64,000 nucleotides of DNA from Anaeramoeba flamelloides (GCA_027625915.1 JANTQA010000051.1:5146501-5210500), one strand, 5' to 3'; positions 41,136 through 55,056 are shown, numbered from the stretch's first letter. Translations and numbers: made by a program. The notes: a model not told the origin generated them from the sequence alone.

Positions 41136-43946
41136 TTATTTTAATAAAAACTTATTTTCAAAAATTTGGGCAATTTTTCTTCCCACAAAAATGTGCAATG
41201 GCAAAATTGAAGCTCTTAAAGGATGCGAAGGAGTAGCTGTTAACCAAGATAAATTGTAAAAATCTTTTGATATTGAAACTGTTAAAGATTTCAAAATATT
41301 TTGTATGTCAATAGAATTCTTATTGTTCTTCAAATTGAAATCAATTAAATTAACCGAATAAGAAGTAACCTTTCTTTTTTCAATTTCAACAATCCACGAG
41401 GTAAATTTATTCTTCACAAAATTGCTTTCGGACAAAAAATGTAGAGGCCTTGAAGAATTAATTAATAAGGATTGGTAATTCTGGTTCTCACCCAAATCCA
41501 ACAATTGTATTTGGTCTAGTTGTTCCTGTATGGAAAGCAAAATCCAAGGTATATCATTGCCATTTTTTTCGTTGATGAGCTCGACCCAATCCGAATATTC
41601 GCTTTGTTCAATCAAGCCGTCTTTCACGATGACGATATTCCAATCAAAATTTTTAAATTCGTTACTTTCGTCATAATTCAATTTTTCGTTTGCCTTTTGG
41701 ATGAAATCGTTTATTAAATTCCAAATCCTGGCAAAGAGATCTCTTCTGTTGACTCGATCAAAGGAGGTAGTTAAGATCTCGCCCAGCTGGTCGGTAAGCA
41801 CATAGATTGCGAAATGCTCTGTGAGGCAATAGGAGCAATGGATTCTTTGCACATTTTTAAAAATAAAACTTGGATTGGGATTGGGATTGGGATTGGTATT
41901 GGTATTGGGATTGGAATTAGGATCTTTATTACCATTAGTTTCCCTTTCCGAATCTAATTCATTACGAGAAAGAATGCAAGGCGGGCTAAACTGCTCGACA
42001 GTGTCGACACGGGAATACACCGAAAAGCAAAGGTTCTTCAATTCCGATTGTATTTTTCGATATTTATTAACCAATTCAAATAGTGAAATGATTTGAATAA
42101 AAATTGGTATTTCGTGACTGTCCGTCAATGAAGTTAACGCTTTACTAATTTGGAAACTATTAAACTTATTATTATTTTTGATCGTATTGTCAAACGGATC
42201 AATGACATACACCACAAATTTGGAATTATCTTTATTTGAAAATCTACCATGCTCTTGAATGATTCTTGTCAACTTTTCGGCCTTTTGTGTATATTCATTT
42301 AACAGGTCTCTTTGATCAATTTGATTCATATTCATAACCATATTTGAATCTAATTTTTGTTTATTATTTATTGGCGAAACGCGATCGTTGATATCTAAAA
42401 AATTATTATTATGATGTGGATCCATTGATGTTGGCGAAATATTGTTGTTTATAAACTGATTTTGATTTTTATTATTATTAATTTTATCAATTTTTATTGG
42501 TATTCGATTTATACCCTTTTGTTGCTGTTGCTGTTGCTGCTGCTGCTGCTGTTTTTTTCTAAAATTATTTGTCTGATTAAAACTTTGTTGTTTTTGATTT
42601 ATATTTTGCCTTTGGACATTTGATCTGAGATTGTTTGAAGATCCTTTTCTGTGAATAATATTGTTTGGATCGTTGTTAGTCGGAGAACCGGCGTTGATAT
42701 TTCTCGAATCATTACTATTTTCTTCCCCCTCTGTGCTTGAAACATAATGAGCTAATGCACTTGGGGTATGTGAACCAAAATTACACATATTATATACCGA
42801 GCTTAAATCTTCAAAAAAGCTTTCAAGAAATAATTCAAATTCTTCGTTATTTGGAGAAATTTTAAAATACTGGATATTTCTTTTATTTAGATAGGGCTCT
42901 AATAGTAACGATTCCCAAAATTGCATTGCATTATACGGCGGGATTTCGGTCCATTCGTGATCAAAACCACAAAGTGTTTGAGGTATTTTTAATTTAATAC
43001 AGCTTTCAATCATATTTTCTTTAGTAATTGTCAAAAAGGCCTTTCGAAATATTTCTGTATTTTTGTCAAACAAGAGCTTTGGAATAAAAGTTTTCAGTGT
43101 ATGTAAATGGCTATCAAATCGAATTTTTTTTCTTTTTCTTCTTTTCAATTTTCTTGTATTTACTATAGTATAAGTATTATATACTATTTGACTTTCAATA
43201 GATAATAATTGTAAAACAGGCTTTGCTTTGGTGAAAGTGTTTTTTTCAATTCCTACTTTATTAAAACCAGTTTCTCCAATTTTGAAATTTTTTAAATCCT
43301 CTCGGAAAAAATTTTTTTTTGCAGTTAGTAATACTAAAATACTACTTATCATTCCAATCTTATCTTTATTATTTGTATCTATACAGTCTTTATTACTATC
43401 GCTGACACTGCCACTGTCACTGCCACTGCTTTTGTTACTGCCACTATTGTTTTTTATTTTAATTTTTACATCTTTTTCGGAAAATAATACTTTTAAAATT
43501 CCTAAGGTGTCACAAAAATTATTTGAAGTTTTCTTTTCATTTTTCCTTTTTGGGATTAATATTTTTTTAAATCCTAATCCAAAACTTAACTCGGGCGATT
43601 GTACAATTTGAGTTGAATTGTTTTTTCTATTGTTATCAAAAAGTGAATTTTTTAAATAATTTGTTGATGTGTATGGTTTATAAACCTGTTTTAAACCTTT
43701 TGTTAAATTATGATCATTGGTTGGGTGATAAAAAAAACTAGATTTTTTTATTCTTCTTCTTTGTTTACTTTCAATTTTTTGATTTTTAAAATAACCTTCG
43801 CCATTATTAAAACGGGTGGTTGCTAATTCATTTAATCTTTGTTTTTTTAATAATAAATTTTCATTTTTATTTTCATTCCCATTTCGATTCCCATTATATG
43901 TTTGATTATTTTGATGAATTAATTGTCTTTTTCTTTCATCGATAGA

Positions 43947-43991
<45 letters not shown>

Positions 43992-45437
43992 TTGAGAATT
44001 AGAATTATTTGTATTTTCATTGTTATTTTCTTTATTTACTATTCTTGTTGATCGTAATCTACTTGTTGATTTTAAGATCTTTAATTTTAATTTAACAAGA
44101 TCTTTTTGAAGACGTTTTTTATGAGCTTGTTTTAATCTTAATTTTTCCCTTTCTAATTGTTCATTAAACCCCCCCTCGCCTGATAAATTTTTGTTGCTGT
44201 TATCATTAATAATATCACTGAACAGACTGTATTTATCACTATTTAAATTATTATTTAAATTTGAATTAAATTGATTTTGGCTTGGTTGTAAATTATTATT
44301 ATTATTATTATTGTTGTTGTTGTTATTATTATTATTGTGATTATTATTATTGTGATTATTATTATTATTCTGATAATCTTTGTTCAAATTTTTATCCATT
44401 AATTGTTTTTGTTTTAAATTATTTTTATTTTCATTCTTATTAACCGATAAAAAAGGGAAAAAAATGTTATTAAATGTTAATTCACCTGACGATTGAACAT
44501 TGAAGGACATTTCATGTTTAAATAATTGACCGCTAGAAAGCGGTTTAATATTTTTATCAAATGGCACAAAGACTAAATTACTTGGAAATAAAATAGGCGT
44601 GTTTGCACCTTCAAGGATGATTGGTATGAATTTAATTGAATCGATTGTTTTATTTTTAACAAACGATAACCAAATCCAAAAATGATGACTCATTTGCAAA
44701 ATATTTTCCTTATCTTTTGAATTATTATTATTTTGCAAATTTAAAGAAACAAAGCAATTTTTTTTATTACCATTGTTAAAATTACTTTTGTTAGCGCTGA
44801 AATTGAATTTCCCTGTTTTTATTGAAATTTTCCCATTCAACATATTTGGTGCAATAATTACCTTTGTTCCTGGTAAATCCGTTTCTCTTACATTCCTCAT
44901 TTTCATTTTTTTGTGCAAAAGCAAAAACTTGAGGGTGCTGTCTTCAATAAACAAATCGATTGCAAACGCCGGTAATTCCGTTTGTTTGTCACTAATTAGA
45001 AAATCCGTTTGAAGATCAGTGATGTGTGTATAAAGGTGCCATTTGCCCATCCTTACAAATTGCTTTTCTTGGGTTAAGTCAATGTACGTGAACAACGCAT
45101 CAGAAAATGTGAATAAGATTTGTGATCTTTTTTGCACCTCAAGTTCCTTAATCCTCTCAGTGACGGGCTTTGATTTTTGAAAATACTTGCTCAAGATTTC
45201 TTCTACTTTTTTTGGATCTTTGCTTTGTCTTATGATTAATGGATCTGTAGAAAATACCCAGAGACTTGCATAGGAATTTGTCCTTTCATTATCAAAACAA
45301 CTCGTGCAAAGTAGACCATATTCGAGAGTTAAAATCCTTGAAATAAGGAATGGTAAACTATTAATCGGTACGTCGATATTTGCTTTTGTTTTGTCAAGGT
45401 ATTTTAATGTTTCCCATTTTTTTTTTTGTTGAACCAA
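41136..45437 (-). CDS. MED13: Mediator complex subunit 13 (Med13)
   Basis: Large subunit of the CDK8 kinase module, which reversibly joins core Mediator to control RNA polymerase II transcription in the nucleus. 1433 aa in one exon, close to yeast Med13 (about 1420 aa) and much shorter than human. The Med13 C-terminal domain spans about residues 1200-1433: HCSYCLTEHFAIYVLTDQLG, DWNIVIVKDG with YSDWVELI, and NLSWLTATPSHPLRASILPL, the family signature. A middle PIWI-like part has PPYNAMQFWESLLLEPY (about 832), FFEDLSSVYNMCNFGSHTP (about 870) and VVYVIDPF (about 1075). The N-terminal part (about 1-360) fits the Med13 N-domain. Linkers contain Asn runs (about 360-380 and 480-495) and a Gln run (about 960-970, encoded by mixed CAA/CAG). 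An ATG start at 45437 gives MVQQKKKWETL. Identity is firm. Confidence 0.93.
42528..42555 (-). repeat. Polyglutamine-coding tract in Med13
   Basis: CTG/TTG on the plus strand (CAG/CAA in the gene) for about 11 Gln codons. Unlike most of this AT-rich gene, the core is made of CAG, so replication slippage is plausible. Confidence 0.85.
43944..43990 (-). repeat. Polyasparagine-coding (AAT)n tract in Med13
   Basis: ATT on the plus strand (AAT in the gene), more than twelve consecutive Asn codons. A second, mixed AAT/AAC tract lies at about 44296-44370. Confidence 0.85.
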
Positions 45438-47559
45438 TTCTTTTTTTAATGAGTACTTTGTCCAAGTTAAACTATGTACATTTTTCTTTTATGTTTTTTT
45501 TTTTTTTTTTTTTTTTTTTATTTTATGTTTGTGTTTTTTTTTTTGAAAAAATGATGTTAAAGATGTTTGTAAGGATTTTTTCTTGGAAGAATTGAGTTGG
45601 TTGTGTTTGAAAACAATTTTTATGTTCTTTATCATCGAAATCTCTTCCCAAAGAAAAATAAAACAAACCAAAATTAATAAAAAGATAAAGAAATAACAAA
45701 AAAAAGGAATTTTTTTACAAAAAAGAAAGTATTGGTATCATAATTTAATTGCATTGATTCTTTTTCAATTTCCATTTTTTTCTGGTTGTTTATTGTGTTT
45801 GAGTGATTTAATGACATGATCTTAATCGTTCTTAAAAAGAAAAGAATAAAATCAATAAGGAAAAATTACACCCAAAAATGAAAAAAATAAAAAGATTAAA
45901 AAATGAAATACTTTGAGCTTTATTTTGTTTAAGGAGTTTTGTTATTTTTTTGTTTTTGGGGATATTTTAATTGAAGGTCAACTCGAAATTGATTTAAATT
46001 TATGTTTTTTTTTGGGTTTGATGGCTTTTTTCACAAAGAATTTGAATTTGTAGTCTAATGATTGTAATTATTTCATTTTTGTTATAATATACATTTACAT
46101 AATATGATAGCTTGTTCTTTCAAAAATATTGTGTTTGGGTTAAGTGTGATGTACATGGTCTTATTGTATTAAAGTTTTATAGGTTAGTTTACTTGTTAAA
46201 TCTATCAAAAGAATCTCGACAAGATTTAAAAAATGAATTTTTTATGAACGATTTTCAATCAATAATACAACTTAATCAGCCTACTATATTTTTATAAATA
46301 AAAAGGTTTTATCTTTACTAAATATTCTTTCTTGATTCTTATATAACCATTGAGAAATAAGAGTTCAAAGAGAATTTTTAATGGATAACATTCAAATAAA
46401 CCTCGATTAGAAAAGTAAGATCAATTAAAAAAAAGAAGAAGCCAAATAGTCTTCAAATAACAAGCTCATTATATTATTCTCAACCAAATCAACAAACACA
46501 ATTTAGATCGGCTTTTTTATCTTGAAATCTAATAGAGTAGTTTTGGATTTTGCTTAAAAAGAGTCAAATTATTGTCCAAGTTTTTAATAAGTGATCTGTC
46601 AAAGAAAAACCCTTCTCAAATGACAATATTCAAAAAATTATTATGTGCCTAATCTTCCATTTTGTCTTTTATTATTTTTCTTCTGTTTTATTAATAGATC
46701 TTATTTTTTCCTTTAAGTAAGGTTACTTTTGAAAAAAGTCCTGAACTTTTTTTTCATATTCTATTTTAAAAGTGAAAAAAAAACAAGTATAATCCAATCC
46801 ATAATATTGAAAAAAATATTACTTCAATTAGATTATAATTTAATTTGTACAGAATTTTTTTTTATGAAAATTAAATTTTTAAAAAGATATTTTTAAAAAT
46901 GTTTAATTTTGAAATGAAGAATATTAATTTATTATTAAGTGTGCGGTTTTTATCAAATATCATTTTTTTATTAGAATAATTCACTATATTATTGTTAAAT
47001 ATTTATTCTTATATTTTCAAATATTGTATTATTTTCAAAATGATAACAATATTTTTTATAAAAAAAAAATATAAACAAGAAATTTATTGATAAAACTGGA
47101 TAATTTAAATAAAATTTAATCAAACTTCTATCAATTATTCTTCAAATTATTAAGTTTTTTTTTTTTTTTTTTTTTTTTATCTAGATTTGTATCTAACAAT
47201 ATACAATGAAAAATATAAATACAATTTAGAATATTTCTTTTTTAAAAAAGTATTACTTTCTAACCACAAACCAAAAATCTGATGAATAATTGATAGAATT
47301 CATAAGATTGAAATATGTAAATAATTTTTTTTTTTTGTTAATTCCAATAATCTGAGAAATTTAATTAATGCAAATAGAATTTGGATTATTAAATAATTTT
47401 GATTAAATTGGGCTACATATTAATCCTCAAAAAATACCTCTGAAATTTGGTAAAGTGATGTTTTAAAATTATAATGAGAATAAACGGTTTCTAAGAATTT
47501 TATATATTACAATATCAAACAATTGAATAAAAAAAAATAAGAAAATCCGATATTTGTTT

Positions 47560-47780
47560 TTTCAAGTTCTATTAATAAAAAAGAAATTTGAAAGAAGAAG
47601 TTTCAAAATGAATTTTTTCTTAAAAATACAGTCAGTTTTGGAGTAAAAAAATAATCCATAACCACAAAAAAATTGAAAAATATACAGAGAAATTATTAAA
47701 AAATTTCCATTTTGAATTTAAATTTTACTAAAAAAAATCAGGAAATTTACTTTCAAAATTGAATCAACTTAACAATATTC
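47560..47780 (+). repeat. Repeat family D, partial copy
   Basis: Matches 20930-21130 in order: TTCTATTA, TCAAAATG, AATTTAAATTTTACT and TTACTTTCAAAATTGA. It shares ATCAGTTTTGG-type words with the copy at the window's right end. Confidence 0.45.
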
Positions 47781-48011
47781 AATATATAATTAACTAATAT
47801 ATTGGATCGAGAAAAAAAGATGAATTAATTTTTAACAATATTTTTTATTATATGTATTTCTATTTTTGAAAACTTTATTTTAATTATATTATACAAATAT
47901 TTTCAAAAAAATTTTAATTCATATTCAAAAAAGTAAAATATTAATTTTATAAATATTACTGAAAAAACACGAACCCATTCTGAGAATAAACTACCTTGTA
48001 TAAAAAGGGTA

Positions 48012-48054
<43 letters not shown>

Positions 48055-48068
48055 ACACACACACACAC
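48012..48068. repeat. (CA)n microsatellite
   Basis: About 55 bases of alternating AC broken by a single T, in non-coding DNA. The only CA repeat of this length in the window. Confidence 0.92.
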
Positions 48069-48949
48069 CCGTATATAACAGGTCCAACCCTACCGTTAAA
48101 TCTATGATCAGCAGAAAATTTGTTTTCTTAATCACACTTTCCTTTATATGACAGGATATTACGGTTATGTGATAACATATTACAAACCCTGGAATTTTAA
48201 GTTAGAACAAAAATTTCTCTGAAAGAATATATTAAAATTTGAATTTTTCACTCCAAACTTACTGGGTGATTAATAATTAAGTAAACTTTTCATGTTTTTG
48301 GTGGATACTTTCTTTCAAAAAACCTTAAAATCAAAAAGTGAGACCATCTAAAAGCGATTATTAACTTCTATCTTTGATCTTTGAAATTGTTGTTTTGAAT
48401 TTTGAATTTATTTCATAAAAAACTAGATTTTTTCTTTTTCTTTCAAATAAGAAATTGTTTAATAAAACTGATGTAAAATCATAAAATAATGTGATAGTTT
48501 ATTAATTGTAGATTTTTTAATTTGTATTTAATAAAGGCAGAACGGTCAAGTTCTATCTTTTTCAATTGCACTGGCAGGTTTGGAACCACGGTATATATTA
48601 ACACATTTCAGCAGATTACATTTAGGAATTAACTGGTTTTTAATCTTATGTGGATGTATATAAAAGTTTTATTAAAGCCATGTCTGATAAAAAAAAAAAA
48701 ACAACTTTTTTTAAAAATATTTTTCAACAAAAAAGATATTATTATAGTCTTTTTTTAATTAATTTCTTTATTTCCTTTGAAAAATTTGTTATCCAGTGAA
48801 AGATATAAAGTATACAATTTATAAATAAATTATCAACGTATATTTCAAAAATTCTTCCCCTTGGTATTAATTAAGGTTTAGATAATCTATTAACCAATTA
48901 AAAAACTTATTGTTTTTTGTTTTTTTTTTTTATTTAATTGTAAATAAAC

Positions 48950-49430
48950 TATCTCAAGCCAGGGTTACCCAGTGTAATAGAGTAAAATACAAATTTTTAA
49001 AGATTTTGGATGGTAATTTAATTAGAAATAATTTTATTTAGGAAATTTCAATATTGGAAATAATTTGTAAGCTTTTTTTTTTTTTTCGCTTTTTTTTTGC
49101 TAAATAATTCATTTACCTAAATATTTTTATATTGAAGGATGTATTATCACTTGGTAAAAACATATTAACCTAGTGTTATTAAAAGGGCAAAAATTATTGT
49201 AGAGAAATCAGATCAAATTTCTATTATGATTTTATTTGGATCTTCTATAGGAGATCAAAATGAACTTTGTTGTTTTTCTCAATATAATCCAAAAAATTTG
49301 AAGTTTTTCAATTTTTAAGAAAATATATTGATTTTTAGCTTTATTTCAGACTGATATCAACTATTCACCGATGTTTATTATTCTATTTATTTCTTATTTA
49401 ATAATCTAAGACCAATAATATTATATATTT
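48950..49430 (+). repeat. Dispersed repeat family F, copy 2
   Basis: Longest plus-strand copy. Contains GGAAATTTCAATATTGGAA near 49041, GGATCTTCTATAGGAGATCA near 49240 and GTTGTTTTTCTCAATAT. The same blocks appear inverted at 61860-62340. Confidence 0.6.
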
Positions 49431-49819
49431 GATATTTGATATAAAAAATAATGGCAACCTTTGACTGAAACAAAGTATAATAATTTACAATGTAAATAAA
49501 ATTACCCTTGAGAAGATGTTTTCCCAATGAATTTTCTTCACAAAGTCATTTATAAGATACTATAATCTAATAACTCAAGAGAATTTAATAATTTCACCAA
49601 TTAATCAATAATACTCTTAAAAAGTACTTTATGGTAAATGATGTATTTAAAAAATAATTAAAAAAAAAACCTTCAAAAAGTAAATTATTTACTAAACAAA
49701 TTTATTAAAAGCTTTGGATAACATATGGTAAAAACCAAAAATCAAATAAAAGAACATCATTTGTACTTTTAATTGTATAATATAACGATCATAATTTTAA
49801 TTTTGCTATCAAAACCATT

Positions 49820-49990
49820 TTTCATCCCAATATTGATACGAAAATAAATCAAAAGCCCCAAATTCTAAAACGGTAAATTAATTAATTTTAGCTAATTGCA
49901 GAATATAAAAATAAGAAAAATTACTATATTTTAACAATATTTTTTGGAAAGCTGAATGAAAATTATGTTCACCTTTTATTTTTTAATTTA
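49820..49990 (+). repeat. Repeat family H relative
   Basis: Contains TTTTGGAAAGCTGAATGAAA and TTTTCATCC-like flanks that recur at 52690-52990. Confidence 0.55.
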
Positions 49991-50439
49991 AAGTAAATCT
50001 TTGAAAAGATTTTCTCTTTGTAATTTTATCTTCAACAGTGCAAAAATAGTTCAATCCATACAAATACTTTTATGAGTTTTTGGAACTTTCAGACTGACAG
50101 TCTGTAAAATTTCAGTTTCTGATATTCTTTCATATTTTTTCAAACTTCAAAAACTTGTTATAAACTTTTATAAGCCTAAAAAAGTGTAAAAAAAATAATT
50201 AACAGAAGAGAACTTTTTGAATTTAATTGAAATTTTAAAAATTTATCTAAATTAAAAATATTTGTACGCTTTCAAAAATCTGAAAATCTTTATTCTGAAA
50301 ACTGAAAACTAGAAACTTTTATAAATTGTAAATTTTTAACAGTTTGAATTATAATAGTGAAAAAAATCCTTTGCAAGATTTTTAATTGTGAATATTAGTA
50401 AAATTATTGTTATGTTAAATATATTTAAAATCAAATCAT

Positions 50440-50760
50440 CTTTATAAAAATTAACCTTTTAAAATTATAACTCGCCACTTATTAGAATGGTGATTAATTT
50501 AATTACACTTGTTCAAAACAAGATTCAATCAATCAAAAAACAAGAATAAAAATTATCATTTTCCTAACTCATAGTAAACCTCTATAAAACTCGATTTTTT
50601 TTCAAAAAAAGTTGATCTACTAATGCTATCAAACAATTACTTAGGTATTCTCGAGAATCCCTACTTTGATGAACTTTGGGTAGGATTATTACGAGATTTA
50701 TAAAAAAATTGGTTGGTTGATAAAAAGGATTTGATTTTAAATATTTGTAATATTAACAAT
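50440..50760 (+). repeat. Dispersed repeat family E, copy 2
   Basis: Best match to 57640-57950: CACTTATTAGAATGGTGAT against CACTTATTAAAAGGATGAT, then ACAAGAATAAAAATTATCAT, TAGTAAACCTCTATAAAAC, GTTGATCTACT and TATCAAACAATTACTT. Confidence 0.65.
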
Positions 50761-50989
50761 ACAAAATCTTGTAAGGGATTTTTTACAGATCTGGTATTTT
50801 TTTCACTGCAACCTAAAATCTTTGAAACTGAAAGTTTTTGAATATTGATCTTGTAATTTCTTTCAAAATTCGGGTCAATTTCGAAAATCAAAGTTTTATC
50901 AAGTAAAAAAAGTGACCAACAATTTTCATTCGATTTTTGTTATGAAATTGATTTATTTTTTTTCATTTTTGTTACTTCTTTTCCAAAAA

Positions 50990-51945
50990 ATGACCGACAA
51001 AACACTTGGCATCGATAACACAAATCGAAGAAAATGGGACAAAGAAGAGTATGAAAAGAAATACCAAGACAGAATGAGAGAAAAGCATTTAAAATGGCTC
51101 CAAAGTATGGAATTAAAAAAGGATGAAGGGAAAGAAAAAATGCCACTTCGCGCACGTAAAACAGGGATGAATTACAATTCGTTAGTTGGAAGTAAAGTTA
51201 ATCTTGAAAACGCTGTTTCCAAAAAAGAAAGTGGTGGATTTTATTGTTCCGTATGTAACCGACGCTTTACGGATAATTTAAGTTTTATTGAACATAAAAA
51301 TAGCAAATATCGTAATTCTTTTGTTTTTTTTTTCCTTCTTGTCTTTTTCCTTTCTTTCTTTTTTCCAAAGGTTTAATTGTTTGTTCTTCGTTATTTTCAT
51401 TTTCGGTTAATTGTAATCTAAAAGATCTTAAACGGGCTGGTATAAATACGAAACGAGAAAAGATAAGTGCAGGTGAAGTCAAAAATTTTTTAGATTCGGT
51501 AATTAAAAAGAAGAGGGGAGATGATCTAAGCCGCAAAAGGAAATTACAAAAACTCAGGCAAGAAGAATTAAAGCAATTAATTGAAGAGAAAAAACAAAAA
51601 TCAACAACGCCAACTTCATCATCAACAACAGTAACTTCAAACAACCCTGAAATTTCTTCTGAATTAATTACAAAGCTGAAAAATTCAAAACAACTCCAAA
51701 AAAGGATTGAACAAAGACAAAAAGATCAAAAAGAAAAAGAAAGATCAGAAAAAAAAAAAGAACAAAACGAAACAATTCTCCAAAATGATAAAAAACAACA
51801 ATTAGTCGAAGCAGAAAAAAAGAAAAGAAAAAGAAATCGCCAAAAACAAAGGAAAAAAGAGAAAAGAAAAAAAGAACAAGAAAAATACCAAAGCACACAA
51901 GTCAAAGCCGCTTTTGGCTTTGGTTCCTTTGGAAAAAAAAAATAA
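50990..51945 (+). CDS. SNU23: U4/U6.U5 tri-snRNP protein Snu23/ZMAT2
   Basis: Pre-mRNA splicing factor of the U4/U6.U5 tri-snRNP, acting in the nucleus before spliceosome activation. Two exons, 50990-51311 and 51425-51945, separated by a 113-nt GT...AG intron, giving 280 aa (human ZMAT2 is about 199). The N-terminus has the family block RRKWDKEEYEKK (residues 13-24) and PLRARKTGMNYNSLVG. A matrin-type zinc finger follows: C86, C89, H102, H108 (C-x2-C-x12-H-x5-H). The intron interrupts codon 108 (C|AT), so splicing itself completes the last zinc ligand; reading through gives Arg instead. The C-terminal half is a charged Lys/Glu/Gln helix ending AAFGFGSFGKKK, like the GFSGFG end of ZMAT2. An in-frame ATG also exists at 50942, but the sequence between is Phe/Leu-rich and non-homologous, so 50990 is preferred. 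Confidence 0.93.
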
Positions 51946-52344
51946 TAATCAAAATTTGTCGAGTATTATGACCTTTTGTGACTTTTAAATTCCAGTTTTT
52001 CTTCTATTTAATTGGGTAAATTAATTTTCATTATTATTAAAGATCGTTGATGTTCAAACAACAAAGATCGAAAGGTTTTTATGAAATAATAAATTAATTA
52101 ATATCCTTAACTCTCAGTGAATATTGCTTTTATGCTTAACTTTGTATTTAGTGACTACTTTTTCTGGTTAAAAACGGCGAAATTGTGGATAAAAAAGCTC
52201 TTGAAAGAGTTCTATAATCTCAGCTAAATTCACCAGCTAAAAATTTCTTTTACAAAAAAAGGTAAATTTTCACAATTTTCACCTTATTAGATCATACAAC
52301 CATTTCAAAAAAGTGAGTACTTTTTTTTTTTTTTTTTGACATTG

Positions 52345-52600
52345 CCCGAATTAAAACTTTTTTAAAGTTTTCTGTTTTAATAAAGTGTGGACTTTTCATT
52401 AATAAAGTGCTTTTCTTCAGACTCAAATCTCACACCATATTTAAAGATTGGATCCTCTCTTTTTTTAAAATATAGAAAACTTTAAAAACGTTTTAATTCT
52501 GAAAACAGTTCACACTTAATTAAAACCCAAAAGTTCAGAAAAGTTTTAATTCTGAAAAAGTCTTCACTTTTCGAAAATAGAAAACTTCAAAAAAGTTAAA
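52345..52600. repeat. Imperfect inverted-repeat cluster
   Basis: AAAACTTTTTTAAAGTTTTC near 52353 is echoed inverted by GAAAACTTTAAAAACGTTTT near 52477 and GAAAACTTCAAAAAAGTT near 52574. TTTTAATTCTGAAAA occurs twice in between. Confidence 0.6.
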
Positions 52601-52689
52601 AAAAGCCATTATAAATTTAAAAGTTTGTATCAAAATTTATTTTTAATATTTCATAATTCCCATTTCAAATCTATACTGTTGATTGCATA

Positions 52690-52990
52690 ATAAAAAGATC
52701 AAAATTTTCATCCGACTTTTCCAAAAAAATTTCCTCCCAAGATACAAAATAAATCATCAAAGTTCCCAATTCTCAAAGGAAAAGTTAATTATGAAAGTTT
52801 ATTTTAAGAAATAAAACAATATGAAATGTAACATGATTTATAAAATCTTTTTTTGGAAAGCTGAATGAAAATTTTGTTTCATTTATTTTAAAACAAATAG
52901 TATTAAAAATTTGAAAGGTTCCATGATTTATAACAATCTTTTTTTGGAAAGCTGAATGAAAATTTTGTTCCATTTATTTGGGAATAAATA
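52690..52990 (+). repeat. Repeat family H with internal tandem duplication
   Basis: A unit of roughly 85-90 bp containing ATGATTTATAA...CTTTTTTTGG and AAAGCTGAATGAAAATTTTG occurs twice in tandem (about 52830-52900 and 52920-52985). A single relative is at 49820-49990. Confidence 0.75.
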
Positions 52991-53125
52991 GTAAATACAA
53001 AACAATTCCTATCATTGATCTTAATATTTTTTACAGTTACTTTTAAAAGTTTGAAATGTTTTAAAATTTGAACTGACACTTGAAAATCCTCTTTATTTTT
53101 TTTTTTAATTTTTCATTCAAAAATC

Positions 53126-53144
53126 TATATATATATATATATAT
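53126..53144. repeat. (AT)n microsatellite
   Basis: About 19 bases of alternating TA. Confidence 0.85.
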
Positions 53145-55056
53145 GCCCTTAATAAAAAAGTACTATTTTTTTTCTGATTAATATTTTTCGAAATTTAGCT
53201 TTATAACTTGATTCTATTAACCACTGGGATAAAATTTTTTAGAATAAAAACATTCTCAACTTTTGAATATCGAAAATATTTTTTAAAATCACTGTGCATT
53301 TTTTTATTTTTTTTTAGCTTAGCTTTCTATAAAAAAAAAATCTTTATTAAACTTAGTTCCAATATGCTTGTTTAAATATCCAAAAATTTTATCCGGCCTA
53401 AAGTGATTTTTTGTAATAATTCAATTTGTTGATTTGTAAGATATAACCGTGATAAAATATTTTAAAATTTTATGGTTAAGGGAAAAGTGTCTACCAATGA
53501 GAAGCCTAGGAACAAAGTATGTTGTTATTGGAACGAACCGCATTAGTGCTACATGGTTCAAAATGCCTCTAAAAATTTGATTAGTCAAGTAGTAATATTT
53601 GTTGATCTCATCAATTAAAAATAATTCATGTATTAGTAAAAAACCCAGCAATTTCAGAATAAAATCTGCATTTTGCCATAAATTTTAAGGTTTAATTATC
53701 AATATACAGACTCTCAAAGTTGTAGAATATCTTTCTTAAATTTGTGGCGAAATGTAGATTAGTTACTAAAAAATTCGTTTTTTTTAAAAAATTAAATAAT
53801 TAAGGTATAAATTGTTTTGACAAATTATTTCTCAAATCATGGAAATATATTGATGTTACAAGTATCTTTATCAAAAGCAAACAAAAATAATCAGTCTTTG
53901 TGCTTTTATATTGATGATTATTGAGTTAATCTTTGAAATTCAAAAATTATAAAAATAGTTACTTTTGGAAGTTCTAAATCTAAATTATTAAATACCAGAA
54001 TACTGTATTTTGGCTTTCGATTTTTAGATTTGGAATAGGAATTAAAAAAAATTTTTTCAAAATGAAAATTTTTAATAGTGATCATTAGTAAAAAATGTAA
54101 TAATTTATTGTGCATTAAGATTTATAATAGATTTTTTAGAGCTATTTGAGACATGGTGCACTAATATCATTTGCACCCAATTACAACATACTTTGATTCT
54201 AGAGAAATCTATGGTGACACTAATCCCTTAAATTTTATAAGATATTGTTTCTGTATAAAAATAGATGATTATCTTGTTCTTTTTGATTGTAAAAATTTTC
54301 CCAAGAGGTGTAAACTTGATAATTTCCACTAAGGTACATGTAAAACTTTAAGTTGTATATTGTTGTTTAAAAAACCATTTTTTTCCTTATCATATTACCC
54401 ATTTTTTATTTCAATTTTATTGTGATCGTCTTCTCTAAAAAAAGTGAAAAAATTTTTTTTATCCTTTTATATTTTGAGAAAATTTATAGTTTTGTTCAGG
54501 TATTTCATTGAACGAACATCAACTTTAATCTAAAATTTAATTATTTCTATTATTTGTAAGCAATCTAATATTGGTTGATTCTTGAAAAAATCAAGTGCGG
54601 GTTTTGATTTTTGGCTGGACACCTTTGAGTGGAATGGGGCTTAGTTGAAAGAGTAAAAGTGTAGCCTGTCTTGGGAATTTGAAGTTTCGCACATAAACAT
54701 TTTTGTAACCTTGAAGAGAATAAAAAGATTAACAAACAATGAAGTAAAGTCATTCAAAAAAAAAAGTGAGAACAAAAAAGTTGTTAAAAAAGCCCCAAAA
54801 ATGGGTCTAATATGAGTTCATCAACTTCTTTAGAGATCCTCTTGCAAACCTGTTTTGTTAAACGTTTTTAAAACGGCTTTATCGTGGACGGTAAGGCAAT
54901 TAAAATAGAAATTTTTCTGTAATTTTTATTTTATTTGTTTCGTTTTATCATTGTTATTAAAAACACATTCTAAGAAAAATTATAATTGAAAAGGAAGTGA
55001 TTTCAAAAAAATAAATAGAGTTTCTGATTTTTAAATCAAAAATATTCAGTCCTATT

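Larger units (their letters stand above)
45438..50989. other. Intergenic non-coding DNA
   Basis: Upstream of both Med13 (leftwards) and Snu23 (rightwards), so the two promoters lie at its ends. A T-run of about 26 bases at 45495-45520 sits close to the Med13 start. Holds a (CA)n tract, family D (47560-47780), family F (48950-49430), a family H relative (49820-49990) and family E (50440-50760). A short frame at 46112-46297 is unassigned. Confidence 0.6.
51946..55056. other. Intergenic non-coding DNA
   Basis: Lies between the converging 3' ends of the Snu23 and Elongin A genes. Holds an inverted-repeat cluster (52345-52600), a partly tandem repeat (52690-52990) and an (AT)n tract (53126-53144). 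A 76-codon minus-strand frame at 53421-53651 (includes FRGILNHVALMRFVPITTYF) is coding-like but unassigned. Nothing else seen. Confidence 0.55.
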